Origin: Eggerthellaceae bacterium UBA5808
Lineage (GTDB): Bacteria > Actinomycetota > Coriobacteriia > Coriobacteriales > Eggerthellaceae
Direction: 5' to 3'
NCBI GenBank assembly: GCA_002417975.1
Contig: DIDE01000126.1
Location: 1 to 24,015 of the forward strand
Length of the DNA stretch: 24,015 bases
Part shown: positions 7,616 through 14,779 of the stretch, piece after piece
How the letters are laid out: every line of letters starts with the position of its first letter
How positions within the stretch are numbered: position 1 is the stretch's first letter
The notes under the pieces: generated by a model
Database searches by the model: none
The model's input: the letters and a program-made list of their open reading frames with translations, nothing else
What the model was told of the DNA's origin: nothing
Translations under genes and position numbers: made by a program

Positions 7616-8206
7616 GTGAGCGGAAAAACGATTGCTTCAACAGAGAAAAAGCCGTTGTCTGAGCTGACGAAGACGACGCCAAAGGATCGCATTGCTGAAT
7701 GCGTTGCATCGATGGATCATGAAGCGGCATTGATTAAACGCACTATAGGTATAAAGAAGGGGACGGTACTCGACGCAGGCTGTGGTGGCGCATACATTGA
7801 TATTGCGCTCGCTCAAAACAAGGACCTTGATTTTATCCTTCTTGACCCGGCTCATAAAGCTGCTAAGGCTGCAGAAGAGAATATGAAAGCATTTGGCTAT
7901 GGGTCTCGAGCACAGGTCATTTGCGGCAGTGAACAGGAAATTCCTCTTAAAGATAATACGGTCGATTATGTGATCAGCACTTCGAGCATTGGCTATTGGC
8001 ATAATGCTCAAAAAGGACTTGAGGAATGCTACCGCGTAGTTAAGCCTGGCGGAAAAATTTTCGTATCAGATATCTCATGGGATTCGTATCGCGACTATTT
8101 TGGCATGCTCAAGCAGAGCGAGATTGAGTATTTTTCGGTTCATAACGAACAAGATGATATGTGGATTGAAATCTGCAAAAAGGAATCTAAGAAAGGAGAG
8201 AAATAA
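7616..8206 (+). CDS. Class I SAM-dependent methyltransferase, tandem copy 1
   Basis: 196 residues with a GTG start preceded by GAGGGAAAGGA. It is a Methyltransf_11-type Rossmann fold: the SAM-binding motif I is LDAGCGG (from residue 52), the acidic residue after beta 2 is in ILLDPAHKA, and VDYVISTSSIGYWHNAQKG leads to motif III-like ECYRVVKPGGKIFV. A short alpha/beta end finishes at WIEICKK. It lacks the C-terminal domain that usually defines substrate in larger methyltransferases, so the substrate cannot be predicted. It is the most divergent of three consecutive paralogues (alanine instead of valine in motif I) and has a longer Lys-rich N-terminal tail. The stop TAA shares its last A with the ATG of copy 2, and GAAAGGAG within its end serves that start. 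Confidence 0.88.
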   Translation: MSGKTIASTEKKPLSELTKTTPKDRIAECVASMDHEAALIKRTIGIKKGTVLDAGCGGAYIDIALAQNKDLDFILLDPAHKAAKAAEENMKAFGYGSRAQVICGSEQEIPLKDNTVDYVISTSSIGYWHNAQKGLEECYRVVKPGGKIFVSDISWDSYRDYFGMLKQSEIEYFSVHNEQDDMWIEICKKESKKGEK

Positions 8207-8772
8207 TGACTAAAAAGAATGCAGCGAATACAAAGGACAAAAAGTTAAGTCAAGATCTCTCCGAGATTCGGAATGATCGCTCCCGTTGGATCATGGAGCG
8301 TATCGTACCCGATGCACAAAGCATAAGCGATATCCTGGGCATAAACGAGGGAACGCTACTTGATGTTGGATGTGGTGGCGGTTGGCTCGATATTGGCCTT
8401 GCTCAGATCACTAATCTCAATTTTGTATGTGTCGATATTTCCCCTCGCTGTGTTGAGGGAACAAAGCGTGATGTACTCGATTTCTATTTAGCTGATCGTG
8501 TAAGCGTGCTGCAGGCTGATTCTCAGGATTTGCCTTTTGAAGACAATACATTTGATGCAGTGATGAGTACGGCTTCAATTGGCTTTTGGCATAATCCCCA
8601 GAAGGGCATAGAGGAACTCTATCGTGTGCTTAAGCCGGGCGGAAAGATTTTCATTCGTGGATTTGACGGTAACCGCTATAGCAATTTTTGGGACATACTG
8701 TGCGATACGGGAATCAAAGAATTTGCGATGACGCGCAATAAGAATATGTCATGGATTACGCTGTGGAAATAG
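8206..8772 (+). CDS. Class I SAM-dependent methyltransferase, tandem copy 2
   Basis: 188 residues. Motif I LDVGCGGGWLD starts at residue 52; FVCVDISPRCV gives the ribose-binding acidic residue; FDAVMSTASIGFWHNPQKG and LYRVLKPGGKIFIRGF follow. The end NFWDILCDTGIKEF matches copy 3 almost exactly, including 29 identical bases (8683-8711 with 9271-9299), and the central TGGCATAATCCCCAGAA is also identical, so copies 2 and 3 arose by recent duplication or have been kept alike by conversion. The TAATG overlap with copy 1 implies translational coupling. It is a soluble enzyme with no signal or membrane segment. The substrate is unknown; the W-H-N-P-Q-K-G segment shared by all copies may shape the acceptor pocket. 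Confidence 0.88.
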   Translation: MTKKNAANTKDKKLSQDLSEIRNDRSRWIMERIVPDAQSISDILGINEGTLLDVGCGGGWLDIGLAQITNLNFVCVDISPRCVEGTKRDVLDFYLADRVSVLQADSQDLPFEDNTFDAVMSTASIGFWHNPQKGIEELYRVLKPGGKIFIRGFDGNRYSNFWDILCDTGIKEFAMTRNKNMSWITLWK

Positions 8773-8775
8773 GGG

Positions 8776-9375
8776 ATGGCGACCGTGACTGACATTATCC
8801 ATGTGCCGCAGCCAATGCCGCTCGACCAGGTTGCATATCGATTTGATCCATCGCTGTTTCTTTCGCGTCATGATGAAAACTGGCTTGCTCAGATATTGCC
8901 GTATGCGCAGCGCGTTCTTTCCATCTTGGGTGCGAAGCAAGGTACGTTACTCGATGTTGGATGTGGCGGCGCAGGGCTCGATATGTGCATGGCTGTTACA
9001 AGTGATTTGCACTTTATGTGCACCGACATTAATGACGATAACGTTGCCTATGCGAGCGAGAGTGCAAAGGACTGTGGTTTGCAGGATCGCGTGTCGACGC
9101 AGCAAGCCGATGCTCAAGCGCTGCCTTTTGAAGGCAATACGTTTGATTATGTGATGAGTACGCAATCGATTTGTGGGTGGCATAATCCCCAGAAAGGGCT
9201 TGAGGAATGCTATCGTGTGCTTAAACCTGGTGGACGTATATTTGTTCGCGGCTTTGGTGATCGGTTCCGTAATTTTTGGGACATACTGTGCGATACGGGC
9301 GTGAAGGATTTTGAAATGGTTCATGCAAACGATATGTCATGGTTTACGATCGACAAACCTGCTGAGCGTTCGTAA
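8776..9375 (+). CDS. Class I SAM-dependent methyltransferase, tandem copy 3
   Basis: 199 residues, starting three bases after copy 2. Motif I LDVGCGGAGLD starts at residue 59; FMCTDINDDNV follows beta 2; FDYVMSTQSICGWHNPQKG and ECYRVLKPGGRIFVRGF complete the fold. The N-terminal 50 residues (IHVPQPMPLDQ...) are unlike copies 1 and 2, the likeliest sign of a different partner or substrate. Copy 3 has Cys where the others have Gly or Ser just before the conserved WHN. The start ATG is preceded by GGAAATAGGGG, where the nearest G-run is too close to be ideal, so coupling to copy 2 probably helps. It is the last gene of the block; a hairpin follows 66 bases on. Confidence 0.87.
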   Translation: MATVTDIIHVPQPMPLDQVAYRFDPSLFLSRHDENWLAQILPYAQRVLSILGAKQGTLLDVGCGGAGLDMCMAVTSDLHFMCTDINDDNVAYASESAKDCGLQDRVSTQQADAQALPFEGNTFDYVMSTQSICGWHNPQKGLEECYRVLKPGGRIFVRGFGDRFRNFWDILCDTGVKDFEMVHANDMSWFTIDKPAERS

Positions 9376-9441
9376 AGGCTGTGGGCTTATAAGGCAGATG
9401 CTCTAGAAGTCGGGTTTATTAGGAATCATCTCATAGATACA

Positions 9442-9475
9442 AAGAAGGCCAGGAATTAATCTTCCTGGCCTTCTT
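9442..9475. terminator. Bidirectional terminator hairpin between convergent genes
   Basis: AAGAAGGCCAGGAA (9442-9455) and its exact complement (9462-9475) flank a six-base loop: a perfect 14-bp stem. The T-rich tail is better on the minus strand (TTCTTTGTA), where it lies 14 bases past the stop of the LRR protein gene. It can also end the methyltransferase transcript. Confidence 0.88.
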
Positions 9476-9489
9476 CACGTGCATTGCAG

Positions 9490-11967
9490 CTAGATCGTGC
9501 GATCGAAGAGCTGTGGGTTTGACCAATTCAGTGCTTCGGTCAGCTGTGAACGCGTGCTCTCATCAATAACATTTGTACCGCCGAATACATTGATTGACGT
9601 AATCGATGCTCCAGCTTCGTCACTCTTAAGACGGCTGAAGTATGACGACGGATCAGCATACGTTGAATCAGGAACAAGGTCGACGACGGCGTTCTTGAGT
9701 CCAAGGTAATAAGAAGCAGTGAGTGCATCAGGGAAGTTCGTGCCCGTTGCAAATCCCATACCGTCAACGGTCATACCCTGTGCGCATTCCCATTTGATAA
9801 ACAGAGCGCTTGTCTCGTAGCGATCACTGCCGGCAATACGCTGGCACGATGTGCTCGCGTGACTAGCAATTGTAGTATAGGCGTCTGCTGAGATGACGTT
9901 TTCTCCACCGAGTACTATGGCTGATTTTTGTGTTGCGACATCGTTAAGGACAGCGTTGTCGGTGGTTTGTCCATCAGTCAAAAGAATAGGTGCACCCTTT
10001 GCTGCGGCATATGCAGATGCACTCAAAGCATCGGGGAAGTCGACGCCCGTTGCCACAATAGCTGGGTTAGAACCCCATCCGCCGTGCGTTGTGCCGTAAT
10101 CATATACTGCTTCTGCAGTTTGATAGCGTGTGTCGCCTGACAGGCGAGTAACGGTGCCATCGCTGTCATAATTTGCAAGAACGCTCACTGTGTCATCGGA
10201 AATGGCATTGGTGCCACCAAGAACAATAAGGTCGAGCTTAGCGCCATGAGCTTCACTCAGAGTTTCAAGTGCTGCTGTGGTCTCTGGATCAACGTATTGC
10301 GAACGTGTAGTCACGATAGGGTAGTTAAGTATCTTAGAGAGGCCTGCAGCGGTCAGCGCATCAGCATACGTTTCGCCCGTTACAACGATTGCTCCCGATG
10401 GGGCAACATCTGAGCGATTAAGGGAAGCGCTGATAATTGCGCGCATCGTGCTGTAGCGATCATTGCCGGCAAACGTATTTACTAGTTGTCCACTTGGCTG
10501 AACGATCATAAACGAGCTTGTTGCGGTTTCTGATTGATAGGTATCAGTCTCGGCGATAGTTGCTTTGACGTAATACGTACCAGCGGTTGCTGTATCAAGC
10601 GAAATTTTCTTGGTAAGGGCTTCATCGCTAAAGTACTCATAGCTCACCTTGCCATTACTTTCGTTGCCTGATATGTGCGGGGTACTCGCATGTTCGCCGA
10701 CAGTCCAACTGCCCATTTCGACGGTTGGTGTAAAGGACTTTTTTCCGTATACGATTTCAGTGCGATCGGTATCAACGTATAACGAAGGATAGGCAATCAT
10801 TGACGTATAAAGATCTTCACCAACAACGTACACCGTGCTCAGTGGAGCAATTGCATCAAATGCGTGAGGTTCAACCGAAGTAGTTGTTGCGGGGATAACG
10901 ATGCTACGAAGGTTCTCGCATCCTTGATAGGCGTTCATTCCGATTGATGTGATGCTGCTGGGAAGCACTATATTCGTAAGTGAAGAGCAATTTCTGAATG
11001 CATTGAGTCCGATTGATGTGCAGGCGCTATCCCAATCGATCGATGAAAGAGCGGTGCAATTTTCGAATGCAGCACCACCAATTGACTTGACTTGAGTCGA
11101 TGCGAGCGAGATTGACTCAAGTGACGGACAATCAGAAAAGCATGAAGGCCCGATAGCGGTTAGTGTCGATGGAAGTGTGACTGATTTGAGCTTAGGGCAA
11201 TCAGAGAAGGTTGCATCGGAGGTGATGTTCCCCTGTTTGTCGACGCGCCCCATAACGCTTACCTGGGCGTCAATCTTAACGGATGTAAGGTTGGGGCATT
11301 GTTCGAACGTATCGCGATCCATTTTAGTGATCGTTGCAGGAATTTCCATTTCGGTAATGCCTGATTGCCAGAACATGCCGCCGCCTAGCTCGGTTAGTGT
11401 CGACGGCCAATTAACGGTCTTAAGTGATGCAGTGTTGTTATAAAACCCGTAGGCAAGTGACGTAATACCTTCAGGCAACTCAACTGACTCGAGTGCTTCG
11501 CATCCGTCGAAGGGATAGTAACTTGTTGTAACAAGGTGCGTCTTAGAGAAATCGAGATCCTTGACTGCCTTGCAGCTCTCAAATGTTGAGCGTCCAATTT
11601 CGGTGAGCGTCGTAGGAAGCGAAATCGTTGTTGCGGTTGTGCAACCGTAGAATACGTAGTCATGAAGGGCAGTAATTCCTTCACCAACATTGATTGTCTT
11701 GACGTCTTTTGCCCAATCATCAATTACCCATGGGGTACGAGTGCGTTTCCAGCGTGTCGAATCGCTGCTGGAATAGTTCGTATTGGTTTCTCCGCTTCCG
11801 GCAAGCGTTAGCGTTTGACTTGATGCGTCATATGACCAGGTAATATTATCGCCACATTTACCGCTCGTTTCATAGGCGAAAGCAGCCGGCGTGGCGCAGA
11901 AGCATAGTGCACAGAGGCAGATGCCGAGTAGGATACACCCTATCGACATGCGCTTTGCAAAGCTCAT
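9490..11967 (-). CDS. Secreted BspA-like leucine-rich-repeat protein with three C-terminal CWB2 repeats
   Basis: 825 residues. A signal peptide runs to about residue 31 (ATPAAFA before YETSG). About ten LRR_5 units of ~23 residues, pattern 'LxxIxLPxxLTxIGxxxFxxCxxL', fill roughly residues 85-395. A beta domain follows (about 410-490, containing GTYYVKATIAETDTY, Ig-like). Three CWB2 repeats (about 494-815) carry RYSTM/RYQTA/RYETS, DFPDAL-type and VLGGxxxIS motifs. CWB2 repeats hold proteins non-covalently to anionic wall glycans (established in Clostridioides difficile); BspA-type LRRs mediate adhesion in oral bacteria. So this is a wall-bound adhesin or receptor. The start has AAGGGGA just upstream. 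It is divergent from the transport operon and shares its control region and domain plan with the gene at 14780. Confident in domains, not in ligand. Confidence 0.92.
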   Translation of the reverse strand: MSFAKRMSIGCILLGICLCALCFCATPAAFAYETSGKCGDNITWSYDASSQTLTLAGSGETNTNYSSSDSTRWKRTRTPWVIDDWAKDVKTINVGEGITALHDYVFYGCTTATTISLPTTLTEIGRSTFESCKAVKDLDFSKTHLVTTSYYPFDGCEALESVELPEGITSLAYGFYNNTASLKTVNWPSTLTELGGGMFWQSGITEMEIPATITKMDRDTFEQCPNLTSVKIDAQVSVMGRVDKQGNITSDATFSDCPKLKSVTLPSTLTAIGPSCFSDCPSLESISLASTQVKSIGGAAFENCTALSSIDWDSACTSIGLNAFRNCSSLTNIVLPSSITSIGMNAYQGCENLRSIVIPATTTSVEPHAFDAIAPLSTVYVVGEDLYTSMIAYPSLYVDTDRTEIVYGKKSFTPTVEMGSWTVGEHASTPHISGNESNGKVSYEYFSDEALTKKISLDTATAGTYYVKATIAETDTYQSETATSSFMIVQPSGQLVNTFAGNDRYSTMRAIISASLNRSDVAPSGAIVVTGETYADALTAAGLSKILNYPIVTTRSQYVDPETTAALETLSEAHGAKLDLIVLGGTNAISDDTVSVLANYDSDGTVTRLSGDTRYQTAEAVYDYGTTHGGWGSNPAIVATGVDFPDALSASAYAAAKGAPILLTDGQTTDNAVLNDVATQKSAIVLGGENVISADAYTTIASHASTSCQRIAGSDRYETSALFIKWECAQGMTVDGMGFATGTNFPDALTASYYLGLKNAVVDLVPDSTYADPSSYFSRLKSDEAGASITSINVFGGTNVIDESTRSQLTEALNWSNPQLFDRTI

Positions 11968-12050
11968 AGATCCCCTTTTCTTCAGGTCCGTATGCTGATT
12001 GACGCAATAAAAACGTCATGTCAGGAGGTACCTGATTCATCCTTGCAATC

Positions 12051-12079
12051 TTGACTGATAAGCAACATTGTTGTATATA
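12051..12079 (+). promoter_or_regulatory. Candidate sigma-70-type promoter of the uptake operon
   Basis: TTGACT and TATATA are separated by 17 bases, with TG directly before the -10. It lies about 140 bases upstream of the ATG at 12218 and is the only good consensus match ahead of the long gene run. The ribosome site AAGGGAAGAGGA (12201-12212) sits at the end of the leader. Confidence 0.55.
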
Positions 12080-12103
12080 TTATGCATATCTGAGAATAGA
12101 GTG

Positions 12104-12133
12104 ATTATAGAACAATCTACGTAAAGAATACAA
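12104..12133 (-). promoter_or_regulatory. Candidate promoter of the LRR/CWB2 gene on the minus strand
   Basis: Read on the minus strand: TTGTAT, 18 bases, then the consensus TATAAT. It lies downstream of the plus-strand promoter, so each transcript would run through the other's promoter. Inference from consensus matches only. Confidence 0.5.
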
Positions 12134-12217
12134 GGAGAATGCAAAAAGCTGTATGAGTTGAGAGAATGTATATTCATGCATTTTTATGCATTGCTTCATT
12201 AAGGGAAGAGGACATCA

Positions 12218-14773
12218 ATGAATAAACGAGCCATTCGGCTTGGAGCATGCTTTGCTGGCATGCTCGTCATAGGGCTCTGCATAGGTGGTATTTGTGTAAC
12301 GGGCGCCTATGCAGATAATGCGGTTGCGTGGACTCCACCGACGCAACCATTGTCGACGACGTTCCAGCAAGATGGAAAAACGTGTCGCTATGTGAATGCT
12401 GCTATGACGTTTTCCGACGAGGAGCCACTGGAATTTTGTGGCGTTAATAATACGGTTGCGTTCTATCGTAAACTTTCCGATATGAACACGACTGATCCGT
12501 CCTCTGCGTCTTACTACACGTTGAACCCATTATTTGGCGTGTATGGATCGGAAGCGAATCAGAATCCTGATCCCTATCTGTGGAATCTGTTTTATAACAC
12601 CTATCTTGACGCAAACGGTATGGACGCATCGTTGAAGAGCACCGAGGCAGCCGATACCTCGAAGAGCCCTTTTAGTGAGGTTTCGGGCACGGGTACTAAT
12701 TCGTTCCTTAAATATCGTCCTGATATTTTGTATCCCGATGATGATTCAGATTTAGGAACGCTGACGCAAGGTGTTCAGACGATCAACGGGTTTACGGCTG
12801 ATTCGGAATACTACAAGGCAAAAAGCGCAACGTATGTTGGTGATACTGATTACAATCCGATGGTTGCCTATCGTGAAGGTCAGGGCATGAATTCGGAAAT
12901 CAATTCCGTTCATAACGTTGCACAGACTACCAACGACACCATTAATCTTGCTCAATCGCAAGGAGTCAATCTCGTCAATCGCTATAGCGAAGATCCGACG
13001 GTAACAGCTAATAAGTACGAGGAATTTATTCGTGCAACGGAATATTATATTCAAAGCAAGATTGCTGATGGAACCGTCAATAAGAAAAAGGTTATCTATG
13101 TTGATGAGGTAACAGAAGACGGTAAGATTACTGCATACGATGTGCGTGATCCTAACTCTTGCAATTCATATGCAGATTATACTTCGCAGGGATCGATGGG
13201 CGTTGTTGATAACCCCATCATGGGTCGTGCTGGTGCGGGGAAGAATCAAGGATTCATGGGTCATGCAATGGTCGAAATTACTCCTGAGGAAGCCGCGTCT
13301 GCCGACGTTATCGTTATGGTTGAACCTGACAATTATGGCAACTCTGATCAAATTGCAAGCTCGAATAGCAACGACGTATCTGCTTCTGTCCAAGCAACGC
13401 GCCTGAAAGATCTCTTTACTAAGAACGGCTATACGGATCAGGCACAACGAAAGATCTATACGACAAACGGCAACTTGGTCATGGGATCTGGATACCGTAG
13501 TCTTGCCGGTGCTGTTCAGATTTATGCATGGACAAATGCATTCATCTACCCTGAGTTGCTTAATTCGGTTGATATGACGGCATATTTTTATGAGACGTTC
13601 TACCATCTTAAGGGCGATGCATTACAGCAAGCGCTCACGCTCAACCTTGGCGATACGCTCTCGATGCCTGATGGACAAAGCTTGCAAGATCTGAGTAGCT
13701 ATAATGCTAGTGACATCGATGCTAAGTTTGACCAAGGCATGGCGTACTACCTGCAGAACAAGGATGCAATTGTTGCAGCCGATCCCGAGCTTGAGGCTTC
13801 GAGCACGCTGGTAAAAAGCTACGAAAGCAATCATCCGAATGTAACACGTCTTGCAGGCGACACACGCTTTGACACGATGGAACAGATCGATGCTACGGGA
13901 TTTGATTCTGCCGATACTGTTGTACTTACCAGTTCGACAAGTTTTGCTGATGCTCTTTCGGCATCATCGCTTGCCGGTGTTAACAACGCTCCAATTTTGA
14001 TTACCGATTCGCAAACATTAAGCGATCAAACAAAAGCAACTATTGCCCGTCTTGGCGCCTCAAAGGTGTACTTGATTGGTGGTGAAGCGGCGGTTTCGAG
14101 TGATGTCGAAAATCAGTTGCAAGCGCTTAAGACGTCTGCGGGAGCAAATGTTTCTGTAGAACGGATTAGCGGTGAAGATCGTCGAGCAACGGCAATTAAG
14201 GTTGCGGATGCGGCTGCAGCGGTTAGCCCAAGTGATACGGCTATTATCGCAACAGGAGAAAAGTTTGCTGATGCGCTGTCAATCTCGCCATATGCTTATT
14301 CATACGGTGTGCCGATGTACTTTGCGCAGGAAGATGGCACGCTCGATGCAGCTACTGTCAATGCTATTGCACGTGGTGGATATAGCCATCTGATTATTCT
14401 TGGTGGCACCAACGTGGTATCGAGCGATGTTGAACAGCAAGTAGGAGGAGCATCAGTTACTCGTATTGCCGGTGATAACCGCTACGATACTTCGAGCAAG
14501 ATCGCAAGTTATCTGATTGCTCATCGTCTTGCCACGATTGATAATGCAGCTGTTGCAACGGGTCAAGATTTCCCTGATGCTCTAACGGGTGCAGCATTGT
14601 GCGGGCGTAATTCATCGGTGCTTTTACTTGCTGATGATACAGACACATCTGCAATTAACAGTGTGATTAAGACGAACCAGAGCAATATCTATACGCTGTA
14701 TCTATTGGGCGGAACAAATGTACTTTCAAGCAATGTAGAACAGCAGATCAATGCCGTTCTTACGAAGGCATAA
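12218..14773 (+). CDS. Wall-anchored CWB2 protein with an N-terminal class III substrate-binding-like domain
   Basis: 851 residues. A signal peptide ends about A32 (GAYA before DNA). Residues ~45-520 do not match a family I recognise outright, but the order of elements resembles an FecB/BtuF-type binding protein: RPDILYPDD (about 166), a long linking helix around EEFIRATEYYIQSKI (about 268-282), KKKVIYVDEV starting a second lobe, TPEEAASADVIVMVEP (about 352-367), WTNAFIYPELL and AYFYETFYHL near the end. Three CWB2 repeats follow (VTRLAGDTRFDT at about 541, to the end). I infer a substrate receptor fixed to the wall. It is first in the operon, with AAGGGAAGAGGA at the start and a promoter upstream; the next gene starts within seven bases. 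CWB2 anchoring is sure; the binding-protein fold is moderate and needs a profile or structure test. Confidence 0.85.
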   Translation: MNKRAIRLGACFAGMLVIGLCIGGICVTGAYADNAVAWTPPTQPLSTTFQQDGKTCRYVNAAMTFSDEEPLEFCGVNNTVAFYRKLSDMNTTDPSSASYYTLNPLFGVYGSEANQNPDPYLWNLFYNTYLDANGMDASLKSTEAADTSKSPFSEVSGTGTNSFLKYRPDILYPDDDSDLGTLTQGVQTINGFTADSEYYKAKSATYVGDTDYNPMVAYREGQGMNSEINSVHNVAQTTNDTINLAQSQGVNLVNRYSEDPTVTANKYEEFIRATEYYIQSKIADGTVNKKKVIYVDEVTEDGKITAYDVRDPNSCNSYADYTSQGSMGVVDNPIMGRAGAGKNQGFMGHAMVEITPEEAASADVIVMVEPDNYGNSDQIASSNSNDVSASVQATRLKDLFTKNGYTDQAQRKIYTTNGNLVMGSGYRSLAGAVQIYAWTNAFIYPELLNSVDMTAYFYETFYHLKGDALQQALTLNLGDTLSMPDGQSLQDLSSYNASDIDAKFDQGMAYYLQNKDAIVAADPELEASSTLVKSYESNHPNVTRLAGDTRFDTMEQIDATGFDSADTVVLTSSTSFADALSASSLAGVNNAPILITDSQTLSDQTKATIARLGASKVYLIGGEAAVSSDVENQLQALKTSAGANVSVERISGEDRRATAIKVADAAAAVSPSDTAIIATGEKFADALSISPYAYSYGVPMYFAQEDGTLDAATVNAIARGGYSHLIILGGTNVVSSDVEQQVGGASVTRIAGDNRYDTSSKIASYLIAHRLATIDNAAVATGQDFPDALTGAALCGRNSSVLLLADDTDTSAINSVIKTNQSNIYTLYLLGGTNVLSSNVEQQINAVLTKA

Positions 14774-14779
14774 CGCTTG

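Larger units (their letters stand above)
11968..12217. promoter_or_regulatory. Divergent intergenic control region of two surface-protein units
   Basis: These 250 bases have no gene and two candidate promoters. Plus strand: TTGACT (12051-12056), 17 bases, TATATA (12074-12079). Minus strand: TTGTAT (12133-12128), 18 bases, TATAAT (12109-12104). Both leaders would be about 130 bases and would overlap by about ten bases. Small inverted repeats occur in the minus leader (TTGACG 11999-12004 with CGTCAT 12014-12019; TCAGG/CCTGA at 12021-12035). Two ATGCAT palindromes lie exactly 10 bp apart (12176-12181 and 12186-12191), with a third at 12082-12087. I recognise no known riboswitch. Confidence 0.5.

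Noticed and set aside
12139..12156. Five-codon ORF after AAGGAG in the uptake-operon leader
   Set aside because: The ribosome site is one to two bases from the ATG, too close, and the frame is too short to support.
12086..12217. Leader considered as a cobalamin or other riboswitch, given the FecCD-type transporter
   Set aside because: No B12-box-like conserved sequence or extended pairing was found by eye; a covariance-model search would decide.
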